NCBI GenBank assembly: GCA_964036045.1
Contig: OZ038379.1
Span: 108,950,025-109,014,024 of the forward strand
Origin: Eutreptiella sp. 'Long Island Sound 2002'
Taxonomy: Eukaryota; Euglenozoa; Euglenophyceae; Eutreptiales; Eutreptiaceae
Length of the DNA: 64,000 nucleotides
Direction of reading: 5' to 3'
In this document: in pieces, positions 11,267 through 21,800 of the stretch
How the letters are laid out: the number at the start of each line of letters is the position of its first letter
Numbering within the stretch: position 1 is the first letter of the stretch
Made by a program: the position numbers and the translations under genes
The notes under the pieces: generated by a model
Told to the model about the DNA's origin: nothing
The model's input: only the letters and a program-made list of their open reading frames with translations
The model's database searches: none

Positions 11267-12491
11267 TTACTCATCCTCATTATCCTCATTATCCTTCTTC
11301 TCTTCCCCGGTCTTCTTGTTGCGGGCCTCGAGCTGCAGCGCGAGTCGCGCCTGTTGTGCGGCGAAGGCCGGGGTGATTTTCATCCCCGGAATCCCGGTAG
11401 CAGCAGCAGCGGAAGCCGCCTGCAGCTGAAGTGCCTGGGTGGAGGGCTCCTGCAGAAAAAGGAAGTAAAGTGGTTTCAACCGAACGGACCGGTACACTTC
11501 GTGACACTTCGTTCAAGGACCGGTCGGACCGGTCTTTGCAAACTGTCGTAAACCGTTCGGACCGGTACACTTTAGCACACTTCACACGAAGACCGGTCGG
11601 ACCGGTCGTTGCAAACTGTCGTAAACCGTTCGGACCGGTCCACTTTAGCACACTTTAGCACACTTTAAAACGAATTGAAGCACACGCATGCCTGAGTTCC
11701 GGCTTCTGGCTTGGGGGCATCGGCTCGCTGGGCGATCGGCTCCCCTGCGCCTGCCTCCTCCGCTGGGACCTGCTGCGGGTCTGGTTCGTGCGATTCTTCG
11801 GGTTCTTGCTCTTTGCTCGGCTCCTGCTTGCTCTTCCGTGCCTCGTCCAACTCCTGTTGCAACGCCTTCAACTTCGCCTCCAAAGCCTCGGTCGCCGCAT
11901 CCTTCTTTTTGCGTTCACGCGCGGCCTCCTCACGACGGCGGGCGTCCTGCAGACCACAGACCACAGTGCTGACTCCATGCATGCACAAATGTAGGCTAGG
12001 GGACCCCTGGACACACATTCCTCCTTTGCCTCTTCTTCCGGGATCTCCATCACGCTTTCTCGCTCCTCCTCCTCCTCGTCTTCTTCGTCCTCTTCTTCCT
12101 CGTCCTCGTCTTCGTCTTCGGACTCCTCGTTCACTTTCCTTTTGCGGGACTGCGCTGCTCGGGCCGCAATCCTCTTGCCCGGAGTAGATGTCTTCGCCTC
12201 CGCGATCAACCAACATCCGAGCACGTCCTCGGTGACGAAGTCAAGCTCGCCCTTGCTGATGCTGCGCTTCAAGCCCCCGGTCTTCTGGTCCTCCGTGAAG
12301 TAGATTGTCCCGGATAGGGACATTTTACCGGACGCCTGCGACTCGCACGTGCCGGTGTAGCGGCCGCCGTGCGAGCCCTTCAGCAGCAGCACCACCCGGT
12401 CTCCGGCCCGGACCTTCTTGAAGGCCGTGGGCACGGGCGTCTCGGCGTCCTTCACGCCGGGGATCTTCGTGCCGGGGCCTGAAATCGGCAT
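11267..12491 (-). CDS. Element B second gene: acidic, coiled-coil protein, three exons
   Basis: I do not recognise a family. Exon 1 (12491 to about 12017) begins with ATG and MPISGPGTKIPGVKDAETP, followed by a small beta-rich-looking stretch (AGDRVVLLLKGSHGGRYTG) and then a basic patch (AAQSRKRK) and a long Glu/Asp run. Exon 2 (11946-11686) starts after TCTGCAG and has a heptad-like charged segment (EALEAKLKALQQELDEA). Exon 3 (11449-11267) starts after TTTCTGCAG and ends EDNEDE. The basic patch suggests nuclear import. Gene order on the minus strand is this gene, then the transposase, the same order as in A and E. The second intron carries the ACCGGT palindromes. It may be a DNA-binding or accessory protein; that is inference. 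Confidence 0.6.
11490..11650. repeat. Element B palindrome block inside intron 2 of the second gene
   Basis: Three copies of the ACCGGT-cored unit lie between the donor near 11685 and the acceptor near 11450, so the block is intronic. Confidence 0.85.
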
Positions 12492-12519
12492 TAAAGAAGA
12501 CTAAGCAACAAAGCAGGGA

Positions 12520-13010
12520 GGAGCGGTCTGACCGGTCCTGTGAAAAGGCAGCAGGAAGTAGGGGACCAGGAGCGAGGTTCGGAAGACCGGTCTGACCGGT
12601 CTGCGTGAAACTGTTTGAACCGATCTATTTTCATGCTAATGGTGCATCCCACCCATCATGCATCGTTGAAACACCCAAGAGGACATGGGAAGCAAAGTCT
12701 GTGTATGTGTGTGTGGTTTGTGCATGGTGTGTGGTGGCGTGCATGCTGCAACGAGCGCGCAAAGGTAGGTTTGGGAGGCAAGTGTAACAAAGTGCTCCAA
12801 AGTGTACCGAAGTGTCCCGGTCCGTTCGGTTTGCAAAGACCGGTCCCACCGGTCTCCGAAACTGGTCTTACTGTTTTTCTCTAAAATACTATTGAGTCTA
12901 AGAAAACCACCAAAACCATCATTTCCGCCACGTTCAAAAACCCTTGACCCAATCCTTTGCCAGAAAGTGATAATTCTCCCCACAAGACCCGACCGGTCCT
13001 CCGTCCGGTC
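12520..13010. repeat. Element B palindrome block, 5' flank
   Basis: GGTCTGACCGGTC-type palindromes occur near 12520, 12590, 12840 and 12990, upstream of the first gene and reaching the right inverted end. Between them is unique DNA with no gene. Confidence 0.8.
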
Positions 13011-13235
13011 TGGTAGCCAAAGGAATATAGCGCTATATTGTCCCGTTTTTCAAATTTTTCAAAACCGGAAAATGTTTCAAAACCATGCTTTTTCCAGTGT
13101 CCTGCGTTTCTCAAAAACCCCTTGCTTTTCAAAAACATTCCTTGTTGCTCATTCAACCCAAGACACATGCAAAAACACTGCCTGAAAGGTCTGAAAAGTG
13201 TGCAACAGTACAGGTCCTCACGGACGAAAACAGTG

Positions 13236-13308
13236 TAGCGCGCGCAACATATTTACAGCGCGCGCTAGGAGCCTTATGGCGCGCGCTATACCAGGTATAG
13301 CGCGCGCT
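13236..13308. repeat. Element C palindrome block, 3' of its large gene
   Basis: Four GCGCGC palindromes (GTAGCGCGCGCAA, CAGCGCGCGCTAGG, GGCGCGCGCTATA, TATAGCGCGCGCTG) lie just past the stop codon of the gene ending at 13310. Confidence 0.85.
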
Positions 13309-13309
13309 G

Positions 13310-16300
13310 TCATTCAGTGATATCCTTAATGGTTTGGACCACCACTTCGGCCTCCCACTCCTTCTCCCAATCGGGTCTGTGGTCTTCTGCCCCAGTGGCA
13401 GCTGGGGCTGCATCCCCTTCTTTGTGGTCTTCTGCCCCAGTGGCAGCTGGGGCTGCATCCCCTTCTTCTTGTGGGCTTGGGTCGCCTTCTGGGGTTGCTC
13501 CTTTTGGTGCCTCTTCTTCTTTCGGGGCTGCTCCTTCTCCTTCTTGTGGCGTGGCCGCTGGTGCCTCTTCTTCTTGTGGTGGGGCTGGTGCGTCGTCTTC
13601 TTGTGCTGCTGCTGCTGCTGGGGCTGGTGCCTCTTCTTCTTGTGCAGCTGCTGCTGGTGCTTCTGCTGGTGCTGCAGCTTCGGCAGGTCCCTTGTCTCCT
13701 TGTGGGGGGGCTGGTGGCTGGGCTGGTTGGTCCCCTTGGGGCTTCTTCTTCTTTGGGGTTGGTGGCTTGGACGGGGACATCCTCATGGTCTTTGGGTCGG
13801 GGCAGAGGTCCTCAATCTCATCAACCTCGTACGTCTCCCACCACGACTGCCACTTGCCCAACTCCTCATACGCTTTGCTTTTGGCGGAGAACACCTGGCA
13901 GCTGGGCATGAACTCCGACCAGTCGTCCTCTTCCTCCTCCTCCTCCCCTTGTTGGCTGGGGCTCCACTGATCGTTGGGGATGATGACGGCCACGTGGTCC
14001 TGAGGGGCCCTCCTGGCGCCTGCTGGCTTGATTTCGGCTCCCTCCACAATCATCGGCGCGATCGCAGTGGTGCAGTAGATGATCCACCGAGGCTTGTAGC
14101 CGTCTTTGTAGGACCAATCTCGGCGCTGCATGAGCTCATCTCTTGCCTCCTTGTCCGCGTCGGCTCTGCTCTGCTGCTTGGCCTTGGGAGCCGTACTGGG
14201 TGGGGTGGAACCGCACGGACCTCCTTGTTCTTGTGGCTGGTCTGGGACGGGGACAGGCTGCTTCGGTGCTGGCTTTGATGCGAGCTGCGGCTGGGGTGCC
14301 TGCTGCGGTGCCGTCTTGCTTGCCTGGAAAGAGTAGCGCGGAGGCATAGCACAGGCATAGCACGCGCAATACGGAACATAGCACGCGCGACGAGATGCAT
14401 AGCACGTGCAATGACGACGATAGCGCGCGCTGCATTACCTTTTCTGCGTTCTCCTCCTCTGCTTTCTTCCGTCTCTTCTCCTCCTCTTCCTTCTCCTTCT
14501 TCTCCCTCTCCTTCTTCTTCCTCTTTTCCTCCTCATCCTTCTCCTTCTTCTTCCTCTTTTCGTCCTCTTCCTTCTTCTTCTTCTTTGCTTCGTCCTCTTT
14601 CTTCTTGGCCTGTTCCGCCTGACGTTGGACTCTGTGTGCCGCCTGTGCCATCAGCTGCTGGTGTGGGAGGCGGAGATGGCTGGTGGTAGGTGGCTGGTGG
14701 CTGCTGGCTCCTCGGTACGCTTCTTCTTGGGCCTTGGGACTGTCACGGATTCCGTCTCCGGCACGGCAAAGGCGTCGGCCCAGTCCACCTCCAGCTCCTC
14801 CAACTGCCGCTTAGCCCGGGCCAGCACCGGGGAGGGGCCTTGCTCCTTCCGTCCGTCAAGCCAGTCGGCCGCATGCTTGGACTGCCCGGCAATGTCCGCG
14901 GGCACGCTGATCATCAACGGCCCTCTGCGGGATCCCAGGCACAGAAGCTGCTCAAAGCTGCCCACCTACGTGACAATGGGACAGAAGGTAGGGCCGTAGC
15001 GCGCGCAAACAATCAAATCGCGCGTGCTACAACAAATGAAGCGCGCGCAACAATGTCGAAAGCGCGCGCAATGGCAAACATAGCGCGTACCTGTGGCTGT
15101 GCCAGTTGTTGTTGTTGTTGCTGCTGTTGCTGGGCCATCTGCACCCGCTGCTGCTGCTGGAGCAGCTGCAGTGTTGCCTGCTGCACGGCTGCCTGCTGTT
15201 GGAGCTGCTGCTGCTGCACTTGCTGCTGCTGCGGCTGCTCCTCGTCCTTGACCGCCGTGGTTTTGACTTTGGCGCCGGTTGCAATTGCCCTTGCGGCACT
15301 GGCTCCTCTTTTGGCTGACCCCCGCATCAAACTGGCACCCGCACTTCTCACCGAGGCGCACTCGTTCTTGAAGGCCATTGCCCCCGCGTCGGTCGCGTTG
15401 ATGAAGCTCGGTGGGTCCTTGTTGAAGTAGAAGTGGTGGACGGTCTTTGCGGTGGCACCCGGAGGCGTGTGGGTCCGAACGTGACCCCACCCATAACTTG
15501 CCCAGCACGAGAACAGCAGCTCGTACTCCTCCACCTTGCAGTGTCTACAGGCAGCTTGTCCTTCTTGGGTTGGCACGGAGGGGTTCAACAGGTTGTGGAG
15601 ACTGCACCAGGTGCCAGTAATGCTCTCGTCATACCAGCAGGGTTTCACGGCTCCGTCTGGGATCTTGGCAATGGCCGTGGCCCTTTGGCGCCAGAACTTG
15701 TAGAAGGCCACCTCGAAGAGGTAGGCCGGTGTCACGTCCTTCAGCCATGCCCAGTTGGGCCCTTGGGCGCAGATGGTGCTGTTTTGGTTGGGCCAGATTC
15801 GGTTCTTGAAGTCGCTGCTGAAGGCGAAGCCCTGACGTGGCCCGGGTGGGGGAGACTGAAACTGTGCTTGCACTTGGGGTTGCTGCTGTCTTGGTTGGAC
15901 CTGCTGCTGCTGCTGCTGCTGCTGCTGTTCTGGGCTGCCGACTTGCTGGGCCGCAGCCTGCACTTGCTGCTGCTGCATTTGCTGCTGCTGCTGCACTGGC
16001 AGTGGGCCGAAGAGCACTTGTTGCACTTGGCCCACTGGAAGACTGCCGCGCACTGGGGAGCCCAAGGTGGGCGACCCACCGGGGAACAGCATGGGAGACA
16101 GCTGCTGTGAGGCACCTCGTAACGGGGACTGCGGCGCGGGCCACAGAGGCTGAGTTGGGGAGAACTGGGTCAGCTGCTGGGACAGCGTCTGCGGAAAACG
16201 GGACAAAGCACGCGCAACCAGGACGTGCGTAGTGCGCACAACGAGACAGCTAGCACGCACAATAAGAGCGTAGCACGCGCAACGGAAACAGTAGTGCGCG

Positions 16301-16510
16301 CAACGGAAACAGTAGTGCGCACGGCAAGTACCTGTGGCTGCATGCTCCACGGCGTCGTCGACGGCTGCTGCAGTCCCGGTTGTACAGCTGCATGTGGCGG
16401 TGGTTGCGGTGTCGCACCTGCTCCTGTGGCCCCTGCAGCAGTTGTTGGCGGTGCTGCAGGAGGCGGATACCCCCAGCCCACGGGCTGCATGGGCAAGGGG
16501 GTTACATTAA
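13310..16510 (-). CDS. Element C large low-complexity gene, at least four exons
   Basis: The family is not recognised. Exon evidence, in reading order: 16510-16331 (Pro/Ala-rich, donor GTACTTGC); 16193-15090 (acceptor CCGCAG, two poly-Gln tracts around a non-repetitive core with WLKDVTPAYLFEVAFYKFW and a CRHCKVEEYELLFSCW stretch, donor GTACGCG); 14971 to about 14442 (acceptor CACGTAG, then a long Lys/Glu coiled-coil-like run); 14327-13310 (acceptor TTCCAG, core RWIIYCTTAIAPMIVEGAE, then Pro/Ala/Glu repeats, ending IKDITE). A frame break near 14655 separates two open frames, so this copy may be damaged or have another small intron. All three introns carry the AGCGCGCGCT palindrome. It could be a DNA-binding accessory protein of C. 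Confidence 0.5.
14333..14436. repeat. Element C palindromes in an intron
   Basis: Degenerate copies of ATAGCACGCGC and ATAGCGCGCGCTG fill the intron between the Lys/Glu-rich exon and the last exon. Confidence 0.75.
14997..15093. repeat. Element C palindromes in an intron
   Basis: GTAGCGCGCGCAA, CGCGCGTGCTA, AAGCGCGCGCAA and ATAGCGCGTAC lie between the poly-Gln exon and the next exon. Confidence 0.8.
16205..16328. repeat. Element C palindromes in an intron
   Basis: GTAGCACGCGCAA and GTAGTGCGCGCAA variants fill the first intron of the large gene. Some have lost the perfect palindrome by C-to-T type changes. Confidence 0.75.
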
Positions 16511-16711
16511 AGTACCCCTGTTCCAGCAGTAATACAAAAAGGAAAATGCAGTAACAAAAAAATCGAAAGCACCAAAACAAACGGACGAAAAGGAGCAAAT
16601 CAATGCATTCCAAATTCCAATCAATGCATTCCAAACGCTTTAAGTGCGTAGTCATAGCACGCTACTTCCGACTATATATCGCGATTTCAAGGGTTCCGGC
16701 GCTTGAAAACA

Positions 16712-16793
16712 TTATAGCGCGCGCGATAGTGATCATTGCGCGCACTAGATAACATGTAGCGCGCGCTAAAAAGCAAATAGCGCGCGCTACCAC
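16712..16793. repeat. Element C palindrome block between its two genes
   Basis: TATAGCGCGCGCGATAG, GTAGCGCGCGCTAAA and ATAGCGCGCGCTACC lie between the transposase stop and the large gene. Confidence 0.85.
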
Positions 16794-17772
16794 AGTTCCT
16801 CATCCGCAAAATATGCCCGAACCTCGTCAGCCAATTTTTGTGCATTGCACAGGTTGCTTCTGGAGTTGCCATTCCACCTTGGTACTTCAAAGTACAGGAA
16901 CAGACGCTCATTAACCTGCCTGAGCGTCTTAATGCGGCGCGACACCAGGGTTCCTGCCCCCCCACCTCTATCACAAAAGGAGGACCAAATGTCCTTCAGC
17001 ACCCTGTTGCTCCCTTCCAAAAGATCACCCGAAAACATTCCTAGGCCATCGGGCCTTATGGCCTGAATAGTGACTGTTGCATCCTGCAACATCCAGTTTA
17101 TATAAGGTGATCTTATTGCTGGACAAACCCACCTCTGGAAAGCCTGGGCAACCTCTGGAGCCTGCAATGCACCCTCTTCAAACATTGTGCCATACATGTC
17201 CCCCAGTAGTATGTACATGGCAACCACTGCTGTGTGCATTCTCATGTCACCCCCAAGGAGGGGGGCCAGTTCCTCCCAAACCTTTAGAAGGCACCAAGTC
17301 TCTTCCCCATCTGGCTCTGCCGTCCCCTGTAGTGCTATGTGACAACCAGACCTGTGAAGAATAGCCTGAACAGAGACCCTAGTACTGGGACGCACAGACT
17401 TGTACCCGAGGAAAATAGCGCGCGCAACATGGGGACGTAGCGCGCGCAGAAGTCAACGAAGCGCGTGCTATGAGCGGAAGTGCGCGCAATGTCACATGCA
17501 AAGCGCGCGCAATCATACCTTCTTCTTGGAATCTTCAGGAGCAGGACCAAGTCCACCACCGACAGGGGTGTGACGGCGTTGGCAGCCTCGGCCCTGCGAC
17601 GCTTCTTCTCTGCTTCAGACACGGGGACCCTTTTTTCCAACCTGGCCCACAAAGACCGTTGGACGGCAGACCCTGAGCAAAAAAACTCAACTAGGTCCGC
17701 CAAAAGGTCCTCGTTCTTCCACAGGGACCACCCATAGTGGGGGCCCAAAATGTTTGCAATCTTCCCTGACAT
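16787..17772 (-). pseudogene. Element C transposase, C-terminal region only
   Basis: Exon 1 (17772-17519) reads GKIANILGPHYGWSLWKNED and ends at a GTATGATT donor. An intron with palindromes follows, and exon 2 (about 17400-16787) ends ADEELW. Exon 2 contains LLEGSNRVLKDIW, which aligns with AMEGSHRRLKRML of element E and KGEGRHKALKCEI of element A at the proposed catalytic glutamate near the C-terminus of the DDE domain. The upstream parts with the two aspartates are not found before the element end at 17960. The piece is therefore a truncated transposase, and the element would depend on a full-length relative. Confidence 0.5.
17415..17512. repeat. Element C palindromes in the transposase intron
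   Basis: ATAGCGCGCGCAA, GTAGCGCGCGCAG, AAGCGCGTGCTA and AAGCGCGCGCAA lie inside the intron between 17518 and about 17400. Confidence 0.85.
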
Positions 17773-17876
17773 TAACAGCGTCAGATGCGGTGCCGGAAGA
17801 ATCTGAAACTTTAGAAAAATAGGCGTTTTTGCCCTGCTTATTAGGACATGGGGTTACAAACCCAAGACCCCGAGCC

Positions 17877-17960
17877 ATAGCGTGCGCTATGCTGCGCGCT
17901 ATAGTTTTGTAGTGCGCACTGAGCCATCGCGCGGCAATACCCTGTAGCGCGCACACAGGG
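17877..17960. repeat. Element C palindrome block at its right end
   Basis: ATAGCGTGCGCTATG, CGCGCTATA and GTAGCGCGCACACAGGG lead into the terminal inverted repeat. Confidence 0.75.
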
Positions 17961-17962
17961 TA

Positions 17963-18434
17963 TATCTGCGTGTGGGTGTATAGCGTAGGGGACAGGGATG
18001 TGTGGGGGTATAGTAATGGAGTGGCGGAGGCGGATCTTCGCGCGCACTTTATGGAAAAGCTTGCTATGGAGTTCCTTATCAATGAACGGTTTAGAGTCAA
18101 GCAGGATGCGAAGCAAATCCCTGCTGGATGTCATCGTGGTGAGGCGTGAGGCCTCACGGCGGGCTGCCTGGCGGATATCATCTGCGGAGGCCCATCCATG
18201 GGCGCGTAGCGGGCCCTTTAGGTTGGCCCATTTGGCGCCTCGAAATTTATGGCTGACGCCATGTCTGTTAAACACAGCACCGAGTTTCCGCATCCAGAAT
18301 TTTTCCTGCTTGAGGCAGTGCCCTTTGGAGGCACAGACTTCAAGCGGGACAATAGCCCCGTTCTCCAGGCCAAGGGCAGCCATCATGGTATAAAAGGGGT
18401 CACTCTTCAGGCCAAGGCGTTCAAGCCGCTGGGC
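17963..18434 (-). pseudogene. PLE ORF2 piece 3: second half of GIY-YIG nuclease and linker
   Basis: This piece continues from the piece ending at 25318 once element A is removed. It contains EKFWMRKLGAVFNRHG, where the Glu (metal ligand) and Asn fit the conserved end of the GIY-YIG domain. It goes on through a basic linker (RGAKWANLKGPLRAHGW) to PHADI, where element C interrupts. The frame is open throughout. Confidence 0.7.
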
Positions 18435-18663
18435 TGTGTAACTACGAAGCCAACCCCAGATACTGTACATTCGCCAACTCCTGGTCAACTCCATGTCGAG
18501 AGCATTCAACTTGCTTGTACTTGTGCACTGTGTTGTTGCTACGCCTTGTGCATGAAACGTGAGGAACTATTGATATTTTACAGCTTTTGGTTGCGTTGCT
18601 TTGTTGTTATGATGCAATATGTGCGTTTTTTGGGTCGAAGCCAACTTTTTGGAAGCCAAGTCA

Positions 18664-18760
18664 AAGTTGGCGCGCCAACTTGGCAGTTGGCGCGCGCCAA
18701 CTCAAGAGTTGGCGCGCCAACTTGGCGCGCCAACTCCGGTTTTGGCGCGCGCCAAGTGCC
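18664..18760. repeat. Element A palindrome block 1, upstream of gene 1
   Basis: About six copies of TTGGCGCGCCAA or TTGGCGCGCGCCAA lie just upstream of the gene 1 start region, a position where they could act on the promoter. Confidence 0.9.
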
Positions 18761-18825
18761 CCATTCTTCCTCTTCTTTTGCACCCTTTATGCATTCCCTT
18801 TCCCTTCTAGGCATTTCACGTTATC

Positions 18826-21800
18826 ATGCCTCCAAAGCAACCCAAGAAGGGCAAGGGGAAGAAGGTGGCAGTCACCCACCCCACGTGTGCCCCAGCCCCA
18901 GCCCCCGCTGCACCACCTAACCCCGAGGTGCAGCCGGTGGTCGATGCCCACATCGCCAACGTGGGCTCCGAGCACTTCCCCGGGGGCTATTTTCCCATCC
19001 CCTACACCCTCACCTGCCCGGACGCCGAATCCTTCCCCCAGCTCCCCCCCCTCCGCGAACCCCTGGAGGCCGCCCTCTTCGGCAAGTGGGACCAGCCGGG
19101 CAATCCCCACTTGGTCTGGCGAATTGACGCCACCCGTGTTAACTTCGCCCTGACCAGGGGGGTTCTTAGCAGGTTCTGCTGTGCCGTGATGGGCCGGTAC
19201 CCCACGACGCTCGCGGTCGAGTTGAAGCTTTCTCAAGTCACCCTTGAGGCCTTCAACAAGACCGTGAAGCTGTGCACTGCTGCAGCGTCAAAAGAGTTCG
19301 TTAACGTTCTCGACCTGCAGGAGATGCCGCCTCAGGGTCTCGACCCCGAGGAGCAGTGGCTGTGGGTGGATCCAGTCAAAAAAAGTGGCTGGACGCACCG
19401 CACGGCCACTGACGCCGTCGTGCGGTACCAGACGGTGAAGGTGCAGGCGTGGGATGCAGTAGCTCCCACGGAGGTCTCCACCAACCGTCACCTGCGCACC
19501 CACATCCCCGACATCACCCACCCCACCCTCTACAGCACCGACGCCCCCTTCACCATGCTTGGCATGGGTTGCCCCCACCCCTCCTTCCACAACTCCTACC
19601 CCGTCGCCAACCACGACATCCCCAACCCCCCCATCGTCACGGAGGAGGGTTTTGCCGCGGCGGGCTACCGCCAGTATGACCGCATCATCCCCGAGGATCT
19701 GTGGGCCAGACTGGCGGAGCTCGCCACGGTGGAACTCAACCCGTCGATGCTCGAGGAGGTGGACCTCCAGGCCCCCGGGGAAGGTGGGGGGCGCTATCAG
19801 ACGACGGTCTCCAGCGTCCCCCACTGGCTCCCGGACGACCTCTAGCAGGCTGTTCTGGCCCTGCTGGGGTTCTCCCTCCCACCGCTTCAGGGACTTGAGG
19901 CCTTGTGCCCCAAGATCATCGAGCGGTGGGAGGCAGAACCCTGGAAGGGTTTCCAGATCCCCCACCGCGATTTTGCACTGTCTGTGAAACAGTCAGTGCA
20001 GTGCATGGTCGTGTTCATCCCCCTCACCACCTCTCCCCCGTCCGAGTCCCTCCAGGTGTGCCCGGGCACGCAGGGGGGCTATCACGTTGCGCATTGGTGG
20101 GATATTGTTATCCAACCGCTTCGCAGCGTGACGCTCCTCTGCGGAACGGTGATCCCCCGCGGTGCGGGCGGGCCTGGCCGGGCACTGTTCATCCCGTTTG
20201 CACCCGTCGGCTACCGGTCGCGCATGCTGACCGTAGAGCCGGAGAGTGTAACGGAGCTGATGAACAGTGTTCCAGTGATGCCCTCCGAGCTTCTGGCCGA
20301 GGGGGCTGCAGTCGGGTCCCCTCTGGGCACAGAGGCCAGTGTGAACTACAGCCCCCTCGACCAGGGGTCTGAGGAGGCCGAGGCAGCCGCCACCGACCCC
20401 GTGCCTGCCCCCCACGAGGTGGACATGCCGGAGGCGCCGGCGGATGCGGAGGAGAGGCCGGCCGCGCCGGCTGACGCGGATGCCGCCCCCCCCCCACAGA
20501 GTGCGGCACAGGAGGAGGAGGAGATGCCGGCGGCGCCAGCGGATGCGGAGGCGCCGGCGGATGCGGAGGCGCCGGCGGATGCGGAGGCGCCGGCGGAAGC
20601 GGAGGAGAGGCCGGCCCCCCCCCCCCCCCCCCCCCCGGCAGAGGAGGACTTCCTCACTCCCGACGCGATCCCCCAGCCAGTCTGCTTCGTGTCGCAGGCT
20701 GAGCAGCCGTTGGACCCCCCGGTGCCCTACATGGGGGACGTCCTTCTCCTGCAAGAGGGGGTGTCTGCGGGTCTGTTTCTGACCCCCACCGACCACGCGC
20801 ACGTGGGGCCCACCGCCGAGGCGGCCAGAGCGGATGCCTGCCTCACTCCGCACATCCACCGGTGGTGGCTTCCCCCCCCCGAGGCCACCGACTTCTGCCG
20901 CGTGCGCTGCACGGCCGGCACGGTGGTGTACTCGTTCGCCGCACTGGGCGCTGCGTTCGTGCGGGAGCCAGGGGCCGGCCGCATGGCCTGGATGGCCATG
21001 GCCCACTTCACCCCGCCCCTGAGCTCCCAGGACGCCGAGATGTTGGACCTCGTCCTCGTGGACAAGGCCCGCCGCACCATCTGCTCCTGCAGCGAGAAGG
21101 TGTGCCCGCGCGGTGCCTTGCATGCATGCGGTGTTGTCACACGTGACACGAATTTGGCGCGCGCCAAATAGCAGATTGGCGCGCCAACTTCGCAGTTGGC
21201 GCGCGCCAACTTCCATCTTGGCGCGCGCCAAGTCACCGGTTGGCGCGCCAAGTGTTCGGTTGGCGTGCGCCAAGTCCAGTTTTGGCGCGCGCCAAGTCAA
21301 GTTTTGGCGCGCCAAATAGCTAGTTGGCGCGCGCCAAGTGCCGTTTTGGCGCCTGAATTTAATTCGTTGGGTTTTATCGGAAACGTTGTTCTGTGGCTGG
21401 TTTTCGAGTTGTCTTCGCTGTTGCAGTGGTGTCGTTGTGTGCATTGTTTTATGCTTGTGTTGTTGCGCATTTGCAGGTCCCCATCCACTACGCCAATTTT
21501 CAATTGGAAGTGGACCCGCGTCCGGTGCCCGTGCCGGCCGGGGCGGAGGAGGTGGAGGGGCAGCCGCAGGAGCAGCGGCAGGAGCAGCGGCAGGAGCAGC
21601 GGCAGGAGCAGCGGCAGGAGCAGCAGGAGGGGTTGGAGGTGGATGTGGACGTGGTGGTGGATTGGGAAGTTCCGCAGGTCCCGGAACCGGCGGACTTCGG
21701 GGACGCCTTGCACAGCCCCGACAAGTTCCTGAAGGTGACGTCCGCCGAGGCGACGGCGGTGGACGTCGTCGATGGGGGGGGGGGCGATCATCAGCCGCCT

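Larger units (their letters stand above)
9101..13025 (-). mobile_element. Element B: piggyBac transposon with TATA target duplication
   Basis: Perfect 15-bp inverted ends TTCCTTTGGCTACCA (9101-9115) and its complement (13011-13025) are flanked by TATA at 9097-9100 and 13026-13029. The element is 3,925 bp and lies in the left end of C, so it is younger than C. It encodes a piggyBac transposase (9458-10821) and a second three-exon gene (12491-11267), both on the minus strand. The spacers are filled with ACCGGT-cored palindromes. Classical piggyBac elements duplicate TTAA; here the 4-bp duplication is TATA. Confidence 0.85.
9022..17960 (-). mobile_element. Element C: DNA transposon with TAGCGCGCGCTA palindromes
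   Basis: The ends are inverted: CCCTGCGTGCGCGC at 9022 and its counterpart CCCTGTGTGCGCGC read inward from 17960. A TA lies on both outer sides (9020-9021 and 17961-17962). Removing the element with one TA joins the PLE frame (ADI then GDLK). Internally it carries a transposase C-terminal region, a large low-complexity gene in several exons, and the palindrome TAGCGCGCGCTA in every intron and spacer. A piggyBac element (9101-13025) sits in its left end. Without that insertion it is about 5.0 kb. The N-terminal two thirds of the transposase is missing, so this copy looks non-autonomous. Confidence 0.75.

Noticed and set aside
13317-14278. Plus-strand open frames of 217-314 codons opposite the element C gene
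   Set aside because: They are antisense shadows of the Pro/Ala/Glu-rich exon; splice sites and the stop fit the minus strand.
19843-19845. TAG read as a sense codon (alternative genetic code)
   Set aside because: The homologous codon in element D is TGG, and normal stops end intact frames elsewhere, so this is a nonsense mutation.
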